Source of the DNA: Sulfuricurvum sp. IAE1 | GTDB taxonomy: Bacteria; Campylobacterota; Campylobacteria; Campylobacterales; Sulfurimonadaceae | NCBI RefSeq assembly: GCF_004347735.1 | Contig: NZ_SLTI01000049.1 | Location: 16,934 to 80,933 of the forward strand | Direction of reading: 5' to 3' | DNA: 64,000 bases | Part shown: positions 35,301-43,491 of the stretch, piece by piece | Position numbering within the stretch: position 1 is the first letter of the stretch | Layout: each line of letters starts with the position of its first letter | Translations under genes and position numbers: made by a program | Notes under the pieces: model-generated | Database searches by the model: none | What the model was told of the DNA's origin: nothing | The model's input: only the letters and a program-made list of their open reading frames with translations

Positions 35301-35721
35301 TCGATTCCATGATTTCGCCGAGCGTCTTTTCCGCTCCGGTAAACCATACAAGTGGTTTTGCGACAGCCCAAGGGACGCTATCGACGACATAATTCTGGTT
35401 GGTGTTTACGTCCTTGACGACCGTATCGATTCGCCATACGATGAACAGCGTAGAAATACCCATCGACATGGCAAACATTTTTGGGAGACTGAGCATGTCG
35501 CTTTTCATACCGAGCCGTGCGGTGGATATGAGGGCCATTGTGATGGCGATCAGGAGGACGAATTTAAAAAGCCCCTCGAAGTCGCCGTGTGCAAATGTGA
35601 ATTTTACAGCAGTCAATGTCTTGCTAAGGGAATCGCCGTCCCCCCAAGCATAAATCATCTCTGCGCCGAATGCCTGCGCTGAAAACAACAACAATGCCGG
35701 TATGGCGATCCGCTTTAACAT
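32365..35721 (-). CDS. traG: TraG mating-pair formation/stabilisation protein
   Basis: 1118 aa. Signal-like N-terminus, several membrane helices in the first half (LLIAITMALISTARLGM, ILTIIIVALTPIVALLLL, MIPTIAGVIVGGFGWMAFQG), then a long Ser/Thr/Ala/Asn-rich periplasmic or cytoplasmic C-terminus. This is the TraG_N layout of F-type systems, where TraG works in pilus assembly and mating-pair stabilisation. Follows trbC by 12 bp. Confidence 0.85.
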   Translation of the reverse strand: MLKRIAIPALLLFSAQAFGAEMIYAWGDGDSLSKTLTAVKFTFAHGDFEGLFKFVLLIAITMALISTARLGMKSDMLSLPKMFAMSMGISTLFIVWRIDTVVKDVNTNQNYVVDSVPWAVAKPLVWFTGAEKTLGEIMESTFAVPGDLTYSKSGFLSPFAIMDGAANAKIVDPYIFQSVDNFIIDCVAPDISSGYYDITALANSEDLWAEFADTNPARVVYYYDPATRQPQLETCQSAYNLINGNLNTYASGVGMTSLGSMLGGYTGAQISSLLGTSSNYFMGYSKSASSFLLQSIMVNQFSETYKNWATVNGMSNEAVAYGVGKGEQTAQANMVISGALGSKYLPVIKSILTIIIVALTPIVALLLLTPLFWKVLAGYLTTLIWLSLWHVGEVILNFYILNKAASYIQGVTDSNGVYNLVSKPVVDGKYIEYVNMAASMYWMIPTIAGVIVGGFGWMAFQGMTGGMTARVARGEGASMEVGSGEAKLGNITMNNARTNQQNWAANSSFGQGTNMNSSFGIDNGYNENNKNKASTRSLSVGGKTYTGDINYETDGQGNYIISNMSAIGNDGKRYDTKGGKVVMDSSGHLINGTLVASWSDDGKPMSSETTAAGGGMLATSEMLGNGNTLSSNNAGGKLQFKLSNDNGNQVVYAPGYDLRGIKGAVSLGNEATSTEEQVKQENEKLALQKAITAQQSGEKLVGTQAELVAGAKFAASSENSTASERIKATTRSDVVSGTSSTLEAYSQKNDKAFEKAESTKESETRRFANGTKVSAAVESDKALLGKLASALFGAKAGAEASTSLENAWVDEHGVTVTTKDGTTISRDYSQSFKHDVTTSVANSDTFSTKTAHTDKQTRTDEVGASAKKNIGMSYKTGLTEEEKESYTAELSAAYSQKMANNTKLSSESKFLEIMSGFFKEEGAGYKSTQYGNGVEGLMQAWTANDPEAIKRSEEYIRSKAGLATPEPVLDQSTKAAVVKAGGHAQGVSTMPEATAIYETAEKLKNSGMSLPELKGMLSQFSGNIQGAGGGSVSSNSQEAAELLRQINELKASSPEMLKEYISQLNKAADTVYTGSVTNQAFKYPTFDTTGGTSAIVDVLGNNKNNKGTGSTIANPPAR

Positions 35722-35733
35722 ACTCTGTCTCCT

Positions 35734-36516
35734 TTATTTATTTGCACCGAAAAAACCGCTTTGGTTCATCCGGGCGATAAGTTTTTGAAGGGAGGGGCTT
35801 TTGGATTTTTGGTAAAGAGTTTTTAGGTGGGTCTCGATATCCCAGTCCCCCTCGCTTTTATAGGTAAGCGGCCGACCGCGCAAGTTCTGCTCCATTCCCT
35901 CTGAAAGTTCGATCTTTTGGGTATTTACCCCTTTTGCGTAAACAAACACCGGGGCTGAGGTAATTCCGTATCTGCGAAACAGCAGCGGGTCGATCCAAAC
36001 CTGTGCTTTCATTCCGTTTTTTTCATTCCCCCCGTCAGTGATCACGTCGTTGATGTAACGCAGTGTCGGACGGATCTTTTCGCAACCACCTATACACCCG
36101 CGCATAACCATCACGACATGGTAGCCGAGGCCATAGGCATCAATCGCCTTGGCATACTCGATAAGCGTCTGCTTTGGAATCGATGAGCTGATGAAAATAT
36201 AAACCCGCTCGTCTTCCCCGAATATCGGATGCTTCTTCGCGTCGGGCTTGCCGGTTTTCTTCTGCTGGTTGAAGACCACCTTCCCATCCTCGTAGCTCAT
36301 AGAATCTTTCCACTTCTCGATCTCTGGCTTCTTGGCGTCAAACGTGTATCCGACGCTTTGCGCACGTTTTTGCATTTCATCAGAAATCTTGATGGTTCCA
36401 TTGACGCTTTGCCCGGCTGCACGCTGTTGCAGCTTTGCCGCTTCGGAATTCAAGTCGTATGCGTTGAGATGGCAGGCCAATAAGAAAAGGGCGGTAAACC
36501 CGGATGCTTTCATCAC
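35734..36516 (-). CDS. trbC: TrbC F-type pilus assembly protein
   Basis: 260 aa, signal peptide, then a thioredoxin-like region: VYIFISSSIPKQTLIEYAKA, MRGCIGGCEKIRP and YGITSAPVFVYAKG. This is the pattern of F-type TrbC/TraW-C proteins acting in the periplasm with TraW. Overlaps the preceding small gene by 4 bp. Confidence 0.85.
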   Translation of the reverse strand: MMKASGFTALFLLACHLNAYDLNSEAAKLQQRAAGQSVNGTIKISDEMQKRAQSVGYTFDAKKPEIEKWKDSMSYEDGKVVFNQQKKTGKPDAKKHPIFGEDERVYIFISSSIPKQTLIEYAKAIDAYGLGYHVVMVMRGCIGGCEKIRPTLRYINDVITDGGNEKNGMKAQVWIDPLLFRRYGITSAPVFVYAKGVNTQKIELSEGMEQNLRGRPLTYKSEGDWDIETHLKTLYQKSKSPSLQKLIARMNQSGFFGANK

Positions 36517-36737
36517 GATGCGGCCTCCAGATGAGATGGTTCATCTGATCGATGAATCCGCATATAAGCCGCTATCGCCCTCTCTGCGACGTCTCTTGAA
36601 TCGATCAACTCCGCCAGTCGTCCAACATCGCCGTTTCTTACTGCGCTCGATATGAGCACACACAAAGATTCCTTTGCATTTCGTGCCATCGCAAATTCCC
36701 ATTCGCGGGTGATTTTCAAAACGGTTTCTATTTTCAT
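36513..36737 (-). CDS. 74-aa hypothetical protein in the tra operon
   Basis: Start MKIETVLKITREWEFAMARN behind AGGAGCACATAGA; the longer frame would overlap traU. All-helical, basic then acidic, no signal peptide. Sits between traU and trbC with tight spacing, so it is probably a real cytosolic tra-operon gene. Confidence 0.55.
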   Translation of the reverse strand: MKIETVLKITREWEFAMARNAKESLCVLISSAVRNGDVGRLAELIDSRDVAERAIAAYMRIHRSDEPSHLEAAS

Positions 36738-36751
36738 TCTATGTGCTCCTA

Positions 36752-37780
36752 TTAAAATGCGCAGCAATCGCGCTTTCGATATACCATCCACGCCCCGACG
36801 TGCTGGTTGGCTGGATTATCAAACCCGGCTTCCCACATAACGCCGGTTCTGCCGATCGGAATACGGTTTGGCCAGACAAACGGGTAAACTGGGAAGATCC
36901 CATACTGGCTTTTTTGCATGATCGGCATAGGGTAAAGGCCGCATAGCCCCTGATTCCCAACCCCGCCTTTTAGCATGAGCTGCCGGTGCATTTTTGAAAG
37001 CATCCGTGAGGTCATCGCCGCCTGAGCCTGCATTGCGCTGGTCCCCTTGTTGGTCTGTGTCATTGGGAACGTACCGTTCCAAGAACCAAGGCACCACCAA
37101 AGCGGATCGGTTGGGAACCCGACTGCGGAGGTTACCGCATCCACCATGCACGCCATTTCGGCGATCGGATTTGCCACCAAGAACGCTTCTGGCCCGATGA
37201 TGGCAGCCCAAATATCGTTTTGCCAAAGCGGGTCAAGTTCTGTGATATAGAGATAGTCGAGGTTTCCGCTGTCCTGAAGACACACAAAATCAAGAAACAA
37301 CCCGAGCAGTTTGAAAATCGGGTATTTGATTAACTGGATCTGGTATGTGTAGGTCTGCTTCGTGTTATCACTGTTATTCTGCCCAAAACTGGCGGCCCCG
37401 AGCCCAACCGATACAGGAAGGCTTGTCCCTAGTGTAGGTGTGCAGTACGGAATGGCCGTTGGTTCAGAGATCAAGATTGGCTCCCATAATGAAAGCGTTA
37501 TGCCCACCCTTGGGAAAGGGTCCATACAAGTGCATATCGGATTTCTTGAACCATTGAGCGAGCTGTCTTCGTTTGCCGTTGGGTTGATATCCACTCCGGC
37601 AATCCGGATCGGGAACACATTATGAACGGTGGCAACGGTCGATAGTGCGATTTGCATCGCCGAGGAAGTCCCGCGTGTAGCAACCTTGCACGCTGCTGAT
37701 GAAGCAGGATTCGCCGAAGCTGCACTTCCAATGACGGCCGCGGTCAAAACAGCCTTAATTACCAGTTTTGTAAACTTCAA
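36752..37780 (-). CDS. traU: TraU conjugal transfer protein
   Basis: 342 aa, signal peptide, many Cys; CTCMDPFPRVGITLSLWEP and the GVMWEAGFDNPANQHVGAWM tail are typical TraU. TraU is a periplasmic component needed for DNA transfer in F. Overlaps traW by 26 bp. Confidence 0.92.
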   Translation of the reverse strand: MKFTKLVIKAVLTAAVIGSAASANPASSAACKVATRGTSSAMQIALSTVATVHNVFPIRIAGVDINPTANEDSSLNGSRNPICTCMDPFPRVGITLSLWEPILISEPTAIPYCTPTLGTSLPVSVGLGAASFGQNNSDNTKQTYTYQIQLIKYPIFKLLGLFLDFVCLQDSGNLDYLYITELDPLWQNDIWAAIIGPEAFLVANPIAEMACMVDAVTSAVGFPTDPLWWCLGSWNGTFPMTQTNKGTSAMQAQAAMTSRMLSKMHRQLMLKGGVGNQGLCGLYPMPIMQKSQYGIFPVYPFVWPNRIPIGRTGVMWEAGFDNPANQHVGAWMVYRKRDCCAF

Positions 37781-38345
37781 CCTTGATCCTTTTGGCTTTC
37801 ATGTCAACAGAAACAACGCTTACGGTGTATTTCAAATCGAATCGGTCTTTCATCTCGTCGGTCACAAGATAGAGTTTTCGATCAATATTCTTTGGAAAAT
37901 CCTCAACCTCGCACCCCGAGCTTGCATACATCACATCCGGTCGTCCAGATGACAGGCGCTTCACAAGCTCAACCTCTTTTTTATCACAGGCATTGAAAGC
38001 AATGATAGGCGGAGGCGCAATCCGGATGTAATCGAGCGGGTTAAAGCGGTATCCTTTTGGATATAGAACGCCTATCTTGTTCCCATTGCGGTCCACTCTC
38101 GGGATGTCCTCCAGAAGAGTATAGGTGGGATCGACGTAGTAGGAGAAGGTCTTCTGCGCACGCGCAAGCGGCTCACCCTTGAGCTTTTTGATCTCATCGA
38201 TCTCCCGCTTTGATTGTCGTTCGATCTCCTTTACGGCACGGTTTTGTCGGTTCTGGACCTCGCTTAGAACATCCGGTTCGGCAATTCTATACGTCCCCCC
38301 AAGCAAAATGATCGGGAGCAATGTAACGGCGAATGCTTTTACCAT
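37755..38345 (-). CDS. traW: TraW pilus assembly protein
   Basis: 196 aa with a signal peptide. YVDPTYTLLEDIPRVDRNG, LYPKGYRFNPLDYI and AFNACDKKEVE match TraW. It works in the periplasm with TrbC and TraU in pilus assembly. Confidence 0.9.
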   Translation of the reverse strand: MVKAFAVTLLPIILLGGTYRIAEPDVLSEVQNRQNRAVKEIERQSKREIDEIKKLKGEPLARAQKTFSYYVDPTYTLLEDIPRVDRNGNKIGVLYPKGYRFNPLDYIRIAPPPIIAFNACDKKEVELVKRLSSGRPDVMYASSGCEVEDFPKNIDRKLYLVTDEMKDRFDLKYTVSVVSVDMKAKRIKVEVYKTGN

Positions 38346-38842
38346 AGCGGGCGTGCCCCACGTTCGATCTGATCCGCGCGGACAAAACCGTAGTATCGGC
38401 TGTCATAGCTGCGTTCATGTGTTCCGACCATAAAAAAGCTTCCTTCTGGGATGATTCCGTTGAACACAAAGTGTTCGACCGGCTTGCCGTTCTTATCGGT
38501 AGGTTTTGCACTCCCAAGATATTTACTCTCGCAGAAGTATTCCCCCGTGATTGAGGACTGCAACTCCTGCCCGCCGCGGCACCCTATTTCCTTGAAGAGA
38601 TACTTTACGTCGCGCGTGTATTCGTTTTTAACCGTAGGGGCAAACACGCCGTATTGATCCTTTGCCGGATCGAACGGCTTATGTGTCAGCCATACCGAAT
38701 GTTCAAGCGAGTGATCCATAGTAAGCTCTATTCGCGTCGGTAATGCCTCGTAAACGGTCGGAAACAAGGCAACCCATGCCAGACCAGCCCAAAGCAGTTT
38801 ACTTCGAAATACCGGCTTTAACGACTGGCGTGATATCTTCAT
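38339..38842 (-). CDS. S26-type conjugative transfer peptidase (TrhF/TraF-like)
   Basis: 167 aa from MKISRQSLK; an upstream Met at 38872 is possible. One membrane helix, then SLEHSVWLTHKPF with the candidate Ser and VKYLFKEIGCRGG with the Lys of the S26 Ser/Lys dyad, and FFMVGTHERSYDSRYYGFV near the end. Such peptidases process pilin or another tra preprotein. Located between trbI and traW as in several F-like systems. Confidence 0.8.
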   Translation of the reverse strand: MKISRQSLKPVFRSKLLWAGLAWVALFPTVYEALPTRIELTMDHSLEHSVWLTHKPFDPAKDQYGVFAPTVKNEYTRDVKYLFKEIGCRGGQELQSSITGEYFCESKYLGSAKPTDKNGKPVEHFVFNGIIPEGSFFMVGTHERSYDSRYYGFVRADQIERGARPLW

Positions 38843-39125
38843 GCCCATCCCCCACAACACATTGTTTGACAAGCACTACCCCATCCTGCTCTGAAATGAT
38901 GGTGTTGACCTTTTCGGCAATAGCATTGTGTTTCTCAACAAAAGCCTCTTTTGTCATATTCCCATCGAGTACGCTCTTGATGTCGTTTTTGCGTTCATCT
39001 TCAAGCACGCTCACGAGGTCCACAGTTTTGATCTGCGGCGCAATATATTTCTTGGTCAGAAACATCGTCGCCGCATTGGATAGCAACACCAGCATCACTA
39101 CCGCACCCCATTCTTTCTTATTCAT
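38799..39125 (-). CDS. trbI: TrbI (F-type) inner-membrane protein
   Basis: 108 aa with one N-terminal membrane helix (WGAVVMLVLLSNAATMFLT) and a periplasmic helical part. Size and position just before the S26 peptidase and TraW fit F-type TrbI. Confidence 0.7.
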   Translation of the reverse strand: MNKKEWGAVVMLVLLSNAATMFLTKKYIAPQIKTVDLVSVLEDERKNDIKSVLDGNMTKEAFVEKHNAIAEKVNTIISEQDGVVLVKQCVVGDGHEDITPVVKAGISK

Positions 39126-39182
39126 CGATTAAAACCTCCGTCGCTGAATTTAATCGGAGGCTTCGCAAGCCCCCTGGTAAAA

Positions 39183-39431
39183 TCAGGCGCGTTTTTCCCC
39201 GGTCAAAACGACGAGAAAATCCTTGCCGTCCTTCGATGGGCTGACCTCGACGCTGACCGCCTCAAAACCTTCGGGGAGCGCTTTTTTCGCATCCACGATC
39301 ATCCCCTCACAAAGCGCCTCGACGCCGTTCAGCTCGTTATCGACGATATCGATTGCCGCCTTCACAAACCCGATATTGCGGGCTTCGAGGACAACACATT
39401 TTGTGTCGGAAATTGGAACTACCTTTGCCAT
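39183..39431 (-). CDS. 82-aa hypothetical protein
   Basis: The start is the second Met (39431), which is correctly spaced from GGAG. MAKVVPISDTKCVVLEARNI, then a helix and SVEVSPSKDGKDFLVVLTGE, suggest a small alpha/beta cytosolic protein. First gene after operator copy 2. A GGCTT-GCG-AAGCC stem separates it from trbI. Role unknown. Confidence 0.55.
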   Translation of the reverse strand: MAKVVPISDTKCVVLEARNIGFVKAAIDIVDNELNGVEALCEGMIVDAKKALPEGFEAVSVEVSPSKDGKDFLVVLTGEKRA

Positions 39432-39553
39432 ATACATCTCCGTAATGATTTCGATGGGTTATCAAACGATAACTCCACGACACGCAGGGCGCAATGTGTG
39501 GGGAGGCGGCCTACACCGCACCCTGCTTGCCGTAGAGTTTCATTGATTCATCT

Positions 39554-39571
39554 GACAATATGTATAACGCC
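39554..39571 (-). promoter_or_regulatory. tra-regulon operator, copy 2
   Basis: Minus-strand GGCGTTATACATATTGTC, one mismatch from the palindrome, about 120 bp upstream of the trbI-traW-traU-trbC-traG operon and just beyond the traC stop. Confidence 0.65.
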
Positions 39572-39604
39572 CTCACCATGATTTTTTGGTGAGAGAGTGA
39601 ATTT

Positions 39605-42205
39605 TTAGGATTTATTACCCTGAATCTTTTCAACAGCCTCAAGATATGTAAGACCATCTCTTTTGACAAGCTGCTCGATTCGATCGCGCAGTTCAGAGTC
39701 GGTAAATAGAAGGACTTTGTGGAAATCGTCAAGAAGAATCCGTGCCTTGGCGATTACGTTCTCGCTGATCAGCATTGTCTCCCCATACTCCCCTTTTGCG
39801 GGGCTGATGCTGTCCATCATTGCTTCCTCGTACTGGGAAAGGTTGAAGAAGTTGGAGTTTTTGATCGCCTGCCGCGACGTTGCCGTTTGCATCATCATGA
39901 ATTTCCAAAACGAGTTCTGGACGATAACACGACCGGCGCGGGAAATTGTATCCCCTCCGTAAAAGTCCTCAAACCCCTGAGTACCAAGGATCATTGCAGC
40001 ACCGTGTTTTCGGAATCGCCGATACGCCTGCTCGATAAACAGGTCGATGTGCGGGGATTTTCCAAGGAATTTGTGCGCCTCATCGATGACAACGATATGC
40101 TTCTGTCCTGGGTGTGCCTTTTCGGCCAGATAAATCTCTTTTGAGATGTGGAACGTCAAAAGCATCAATGCCGGGTCGCGCAGATCCGGAATGTTCTCAA
40201 GGGTATCATTCTCCATACATACGATCCGAGAATGGAAATTGACCGTACTCTTGCCATTGAAAAACGCCCCATACTGCCCTGTCGAGCGATACGGCGTCAT
40301 TGTCTGAATGAAGTCGAGCATCCTTGGATCCTCTCCGCCCGGACCGCTAGACAGAAATTCAAGAACCGTATCGATGCAACTCTCTGTCCCATATTTGTCG
40401 TAGCTGCCTTTAATAGCATTCTCAAGGAAAGATTTCATCAGCTTCTCAAGCTGCTCTGAAAGCGTTTTTTCCCGTGGAAGCCCCATTAAAAGGAAGAAGT
40501 CAATGAGGAATTCGAGATATTCGGCAAGAACCTCTTTGTCCTCAATGTGTGAGAACGGATTGAGGCAGAGCGGATCTTCCTTTTTGAGCTCGATAAACTG
40601 CCCTCCAAAGGAATAGGTCCATTTTTCATAGGAACGTCCGATGTCGATAATCCAAATCTGGTCATTGCAGTGGTAGTATGATTCTACCAGCCATTCCAAG
40701 AAGACCGATTTCCCTGAGCCAGTCATACCGATGACGAAACTGTTGTAACCGCCTGTCGGGTTTGCGAAGAGATCAAATCCCATCAACTGGCCGCGAGGAG
40801 AAATGAACGGAACTTTAAAACCATTCCCTTTCCAGTCCGAACTCACCGGAGCCATATCGGCGACGTTTTCCCCAAACACCGCGCGCCCGCGCTCTTTTCC
40901 GAGAAAATCCTGCAATTCCATGTCAAAGCCCAAAGGAAGATGGCCGAGAAACGACGGAAAGTGGATGTATTTGTCCTCTTCAAGCTTATACCCCAACCCC
41001 TGATAGTATGTCTTGATCTGTCCGGTAGCCTCTTGAAGCCGCTCTTTGTTGGAGCCGAAGATAAACATGTTGAAGGCCACATAATAAAGGTCTTCCCCTT
41101 TTTCCAGTTTCTCCATCGCATAGGCCAAATCCTGGTGCTTGTGCTTTAGTCTCGGGAACAGGGCGTATGGCATTTGCTGACTCATGACGATACCGGCGTT
41201 TGCCTTGATCCGTGTCTTCTCGAACTCTTTAAGCTTGTTTGCATTCAGAGTGATGATAAACGGGGCCGTAAAGTTGTCATTACGAAAAATGCTTCCGATA
41301 AAATCAATAACCCCCGTGATGTTCCACTTGTCCGGGTATTCCTTCGTTGACATCGACTTACCAAGAAGCCCGTCCATCTCAACGAAGTCTTCATCGATCT
41401 TGACTACCGTATCGTTTGCTACCATGAAGTTGTCAATCCGGCTTCCGTCCCACCGAGGTATTGAGGAGAAGTCGTGTTTTTGATTCATCATGGTGAACAC
41501 AAGGCGAATCAGCCGGTCCGGATCACAAACAACTGGGCCGAAGTTTCCGGCGGCCAAAATCCCGATAGCCCGATCCTTGATGGCGCGCATTTTGATAAAC
41601 AGTTCCTTGTACCGGACCATCTCTTTGTTTTCGCCCGACGACATAATGTTTTCGAACCATGCGCTAAACACCTTGTGCTTTTTTTGCTTTCCGCCGATTT
41701 TAAGCGATATGACAAGGCGAACATCCCTGATTGGTGCGCTAAAGTTGCGCGAGATCGCCTCGTACTTCTTGCTGAGAAGGAACTCGCCATAGCTTTTGGT
41801 AACGTCGCGCTCAAGCACCCCCTCTTTGGTGCGTCCGGCTTTCCATGAATCTACAAGCGGATCGACGTCGCCCGTCGAATAAAGCGAGATCCCGATATCT
41901 GTCTCTTCGGGCAATACGTCGAGCATCGACTTGATTGCTGTATGCGTCTTCTCGCCCACCAATGGGAACGGCTGGCATTCGATGACAAGCCCGACGCCGC
42001 CATCCTTGGTGACATAGAGGCCATCCTCTTCGATAAAGTCTTCATAGGGGAGGTATTTAATGACCTTTTCTCTTTCGTAGAGCGGCCGCCAATCATCGAC
42101 TGTGGCTGCCTTGTCTGTTCTTGGTTTCATTGTTTTCAAAAAAGCTGCCGCCACAGCCGAGATCGTGACCGCGCCGATCCCGTAGGTCAGAATGTCAGGT
42201 GTCAT
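39605..42205 (-). CDS. traC: TraC/VirB4-type secretion ATPase
   Basis: 866 aa. Walker A GMTGSGKSVFLEWL with K499, Walker B HIVVIDEAHKFLGK, and the N-terminal TraC domain (YLPYEDFIEEDGLYVTKDGG). It energises pilus assembly at the inner membrane. Overlaps traV by 4 bp and ends its operon. Confidence 0.95.
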   Translation of the reverse strand: MTPDILTYGIGAVTISAVAAAFLKTMKPRTDKAATVDDWRPLYEREKVIKYLPYEDFIEEDGLYVTKDGGVGLVIECQPFPLVGEKTHTAIKSMLDVLPEETDIGISLYSTGDVDPLVDSWKAGRTKEGVLERDVTKSYGEFLLSKKYEAISRNFSAPIRDVRLVISLKIGGKQKKHKVFSAWFENIMSSGENKEMVRYKELFIKMRAIKDRAIGILAAGNFGPVVCDPDRLIRLVFTMMNQKHDFSSIPRWDGSRIDNFMVANDTVVKIDEDFVEMDGLLGKSMSTKEYPDKWNITGVIDFIGSIFRNDNFTAPFIITLNANKLKEFEKTRIKANAGIVMSQQMPYALFPRLKHKHQDLAYAMEKLEKGEDLYYVAFNMFIFGSNKERLQEATGQIKTYYQGLGYKLEEDKYIHFPSFLGHLPLGFDMELQDFLGKERGRAVFGENVADMAPVSSDWKGNGFKVPFISPRGQLMGFDLFANPTGGYNSFVIGMTGSGKSVFLEWLVESYYHCNDQIWIIDIGRSYEKWTYSFGGQFIELKKEDPLCLNPFSHIEDKEVLAEYLEFLIDFFLLMGLPREKTLSEQLEKLMKSFLENAIKGSYDKYGTESCIDTVLEFLSSGPGGEDPRMLDFIQTMTPYRSTGQYGAFFNGKSTVNFHSRIVCMENDTLENIPDLRDPALMLLTFHISKEIYLAEKAHPGQKHIVVIDEAHKFLGKSPHIDLFIEQAYRRFRKHGAAMILGTQGFEDFYGGDTISRAGRVIVQNSFWKFMMMQTATSRQAIKNSNFFNLSQYEEAMMDSISPAKGEYGETMLISENVIAKARILLDDFHKVLLFTDSELRDRIEQLVKRDGLTYLEAVEKIQGNKS

Positions 42206-42783
42206 TCATCGCCCCCGCGTTGCATATTGGCCATAGGGTTCATCTGCCCGCTCATCATCGTGGTCTGTGGAATTTGATCCTGTGCAGCCGCTTCATTGGT
42301 TTTGCGCTGCGGCTCCGACTCCGTGATTGTATTAAGCCCCAATGGAGTCAGGAGCTTTACACTCTCTCCTTCTTTGACTAAATATTCACCAAGAATCCAT
42401 TGGCCGTTATCAACTTTGGTGAATTTATACCCCGGAGTTGTCAGGGCACCTGTGTCATCGACGTATGGCAGGAGCATGACACGCAAAACGGTATCTGGTA
42501 CCCGCATCGGCACCGGCGACGTCTTGGCGATCTTTGTCATGAGGTTGTCGCGTTCCTTTTCGTAGCGACTCTTGCCGACAGCCTCGACCTTCTTTATCCC
42601 GGTGCAGCCTGCGTCTCCTGCTTTACAGGGGGCGTTTTTAACAGCCACGCCGTTTTCATCGAGATACCCCGCAATGATAGATGACTGCACCGTTTTGTCT
42701 GTTTCAAATGTCGCGGTAGAGCATCCGCTTACCGCCATTGCCACAACCCCTGCGGCAGATATTTTCAAGATCGTCTTTTTCAT
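42202..42783 (-). CDS. traV: TraV lipoprotein
   Basis: 193 aa with lipobox AVSGC near residue 21, two further Cys (CKAGDAGC) and an LRVMLLPYVDDTG region as in TraV. Outer-membrane lipoprotein that forms the core complex with TraB and TraK. Confidence 0.9.
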   Translation of the reverse strand: MKKTILKISAAGVVAMAVSGCSTATFETDKTVQSSIIAGYLDENGVAVKNAPCKAGDAGCTGIKKVEAVGKSRYEKERDNLMTKIAKTSPVPMRVPDTVLRVMLLPYVDDTGALTTPGYKFTKVDNGQWILGEYLVKEGESVKLLTPLGLNTITESEPQRKTNEAAAQDQIPQTTMMSGQMNPMANMQRGGDE

Positions 42784-43328
42784 TTTTTGTCCTTCCCGAG
42801 TGGTGATAGGTAATATTTTGATACCCAGCCAAGGCCCGTTTTGGCCATGCCGGACTTATGAATCTCAAATACATCCACAATCGCGCCCTGCGGAAGATAA
42901 GAAATCGTAGGGCTTTCCATTGAAGGCTCACTGTGAACTTTCAAGCGTGCGGTTGTTTTATGCAATGCGCCATCCGGCGAAGCGACGGCCTCCTTGATTG
43001 GTTTGATCACAAACCTTCGATTGTCAACCGCTCCGCCTTTTGAAAGAGCTTCTATTTTTGCCTGCAATGCAGCATGGCTTTTCTCTGCGCGCTCATTCTT
43101 TTCTTTCAATGCAGACAACTGCTGTTTCAGATTCTCAATTTCAGAGGCCACCTCTGCTGAATTCTTTTCACTTCCGTCCTTCACAGACTGGATCTCATTT
43201 TTTTGCTTTTTTGCGTCAACGATCAGAAGCTCCATCGCCTTGGCGAGTTCTTCCATCGTCACACGTTCTGCGGCGAAGGCGTTGACGCTTAGGCCTAGGA
43301 GCAAAGCTACGATGACTTTACTCGCCAT
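42780..43328 (-). CDS. periplasmic coiled-coil protein with SH3-like domain
   Basis: 182 aa from MASKVIVALLLGLSVNAFAA (start at 43328, RBS AAGGGTC). Signal peptide, coiled coil (IENLKQQLSALKEKNERAEK), then an SH3b-like C-terminus (LKVHSEPSMESPTISYLPQG, GWVSKYYLS). It occupies the position between traB and traV and may bind peptidoglycan or core proteins. Not a standard F-type gene name. Confidence 0.7.
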   Translation of the reverse strand: MASKVIVALLLGLSVNAFAAERVTMEELAKAMELLIVDAKKQKNEIQSVKDGSEKNSAEVASEIENLKQQLSALKEKNERAEKSHAALQAKIEALSKGGAVDNRRFVIKPIKEAVASPDGALHKTTARLKVHSEPSMESPTISYLPQGAIVDVFEIHKSGMAKTGLGWVSKYYLSPLGKDKK

Positions 43329-43491
43329 AGTTGACCCTTGCCGTCGCTTTATAGACCTCAGAAACAGATCCACACATGCCTTCGCCGGTTCCACGCTTAC
43401 ACAATGGCTCATCGTCGTAAGGAAGAAGGACCTTTGTACTGCATCCAACAAAACCAAACCCGATCATGACTAGGATGATAAACTGCTTCAT
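43318..43491 (-). CDS. 57-aa lipoprotein in the tra operon
   Basis: MKQFIILVMIGFGFVGCSTK has a clean lipobox (FVGC); two further Cys (PLCKRG, GMCGS) follow. Starts in an ATGA overlap with traB and overlaps the next gene by 11 bp, which strongly supports translation. Possibly a small TraV/TraP-like envelope factor. Confidence 0.65.
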   Translation of the reverse strand: MKQFIILVMIGFGFVGCSTKVLLPYDDEPLCKRGTGEGMCGSVSEVYKATARVNYGE

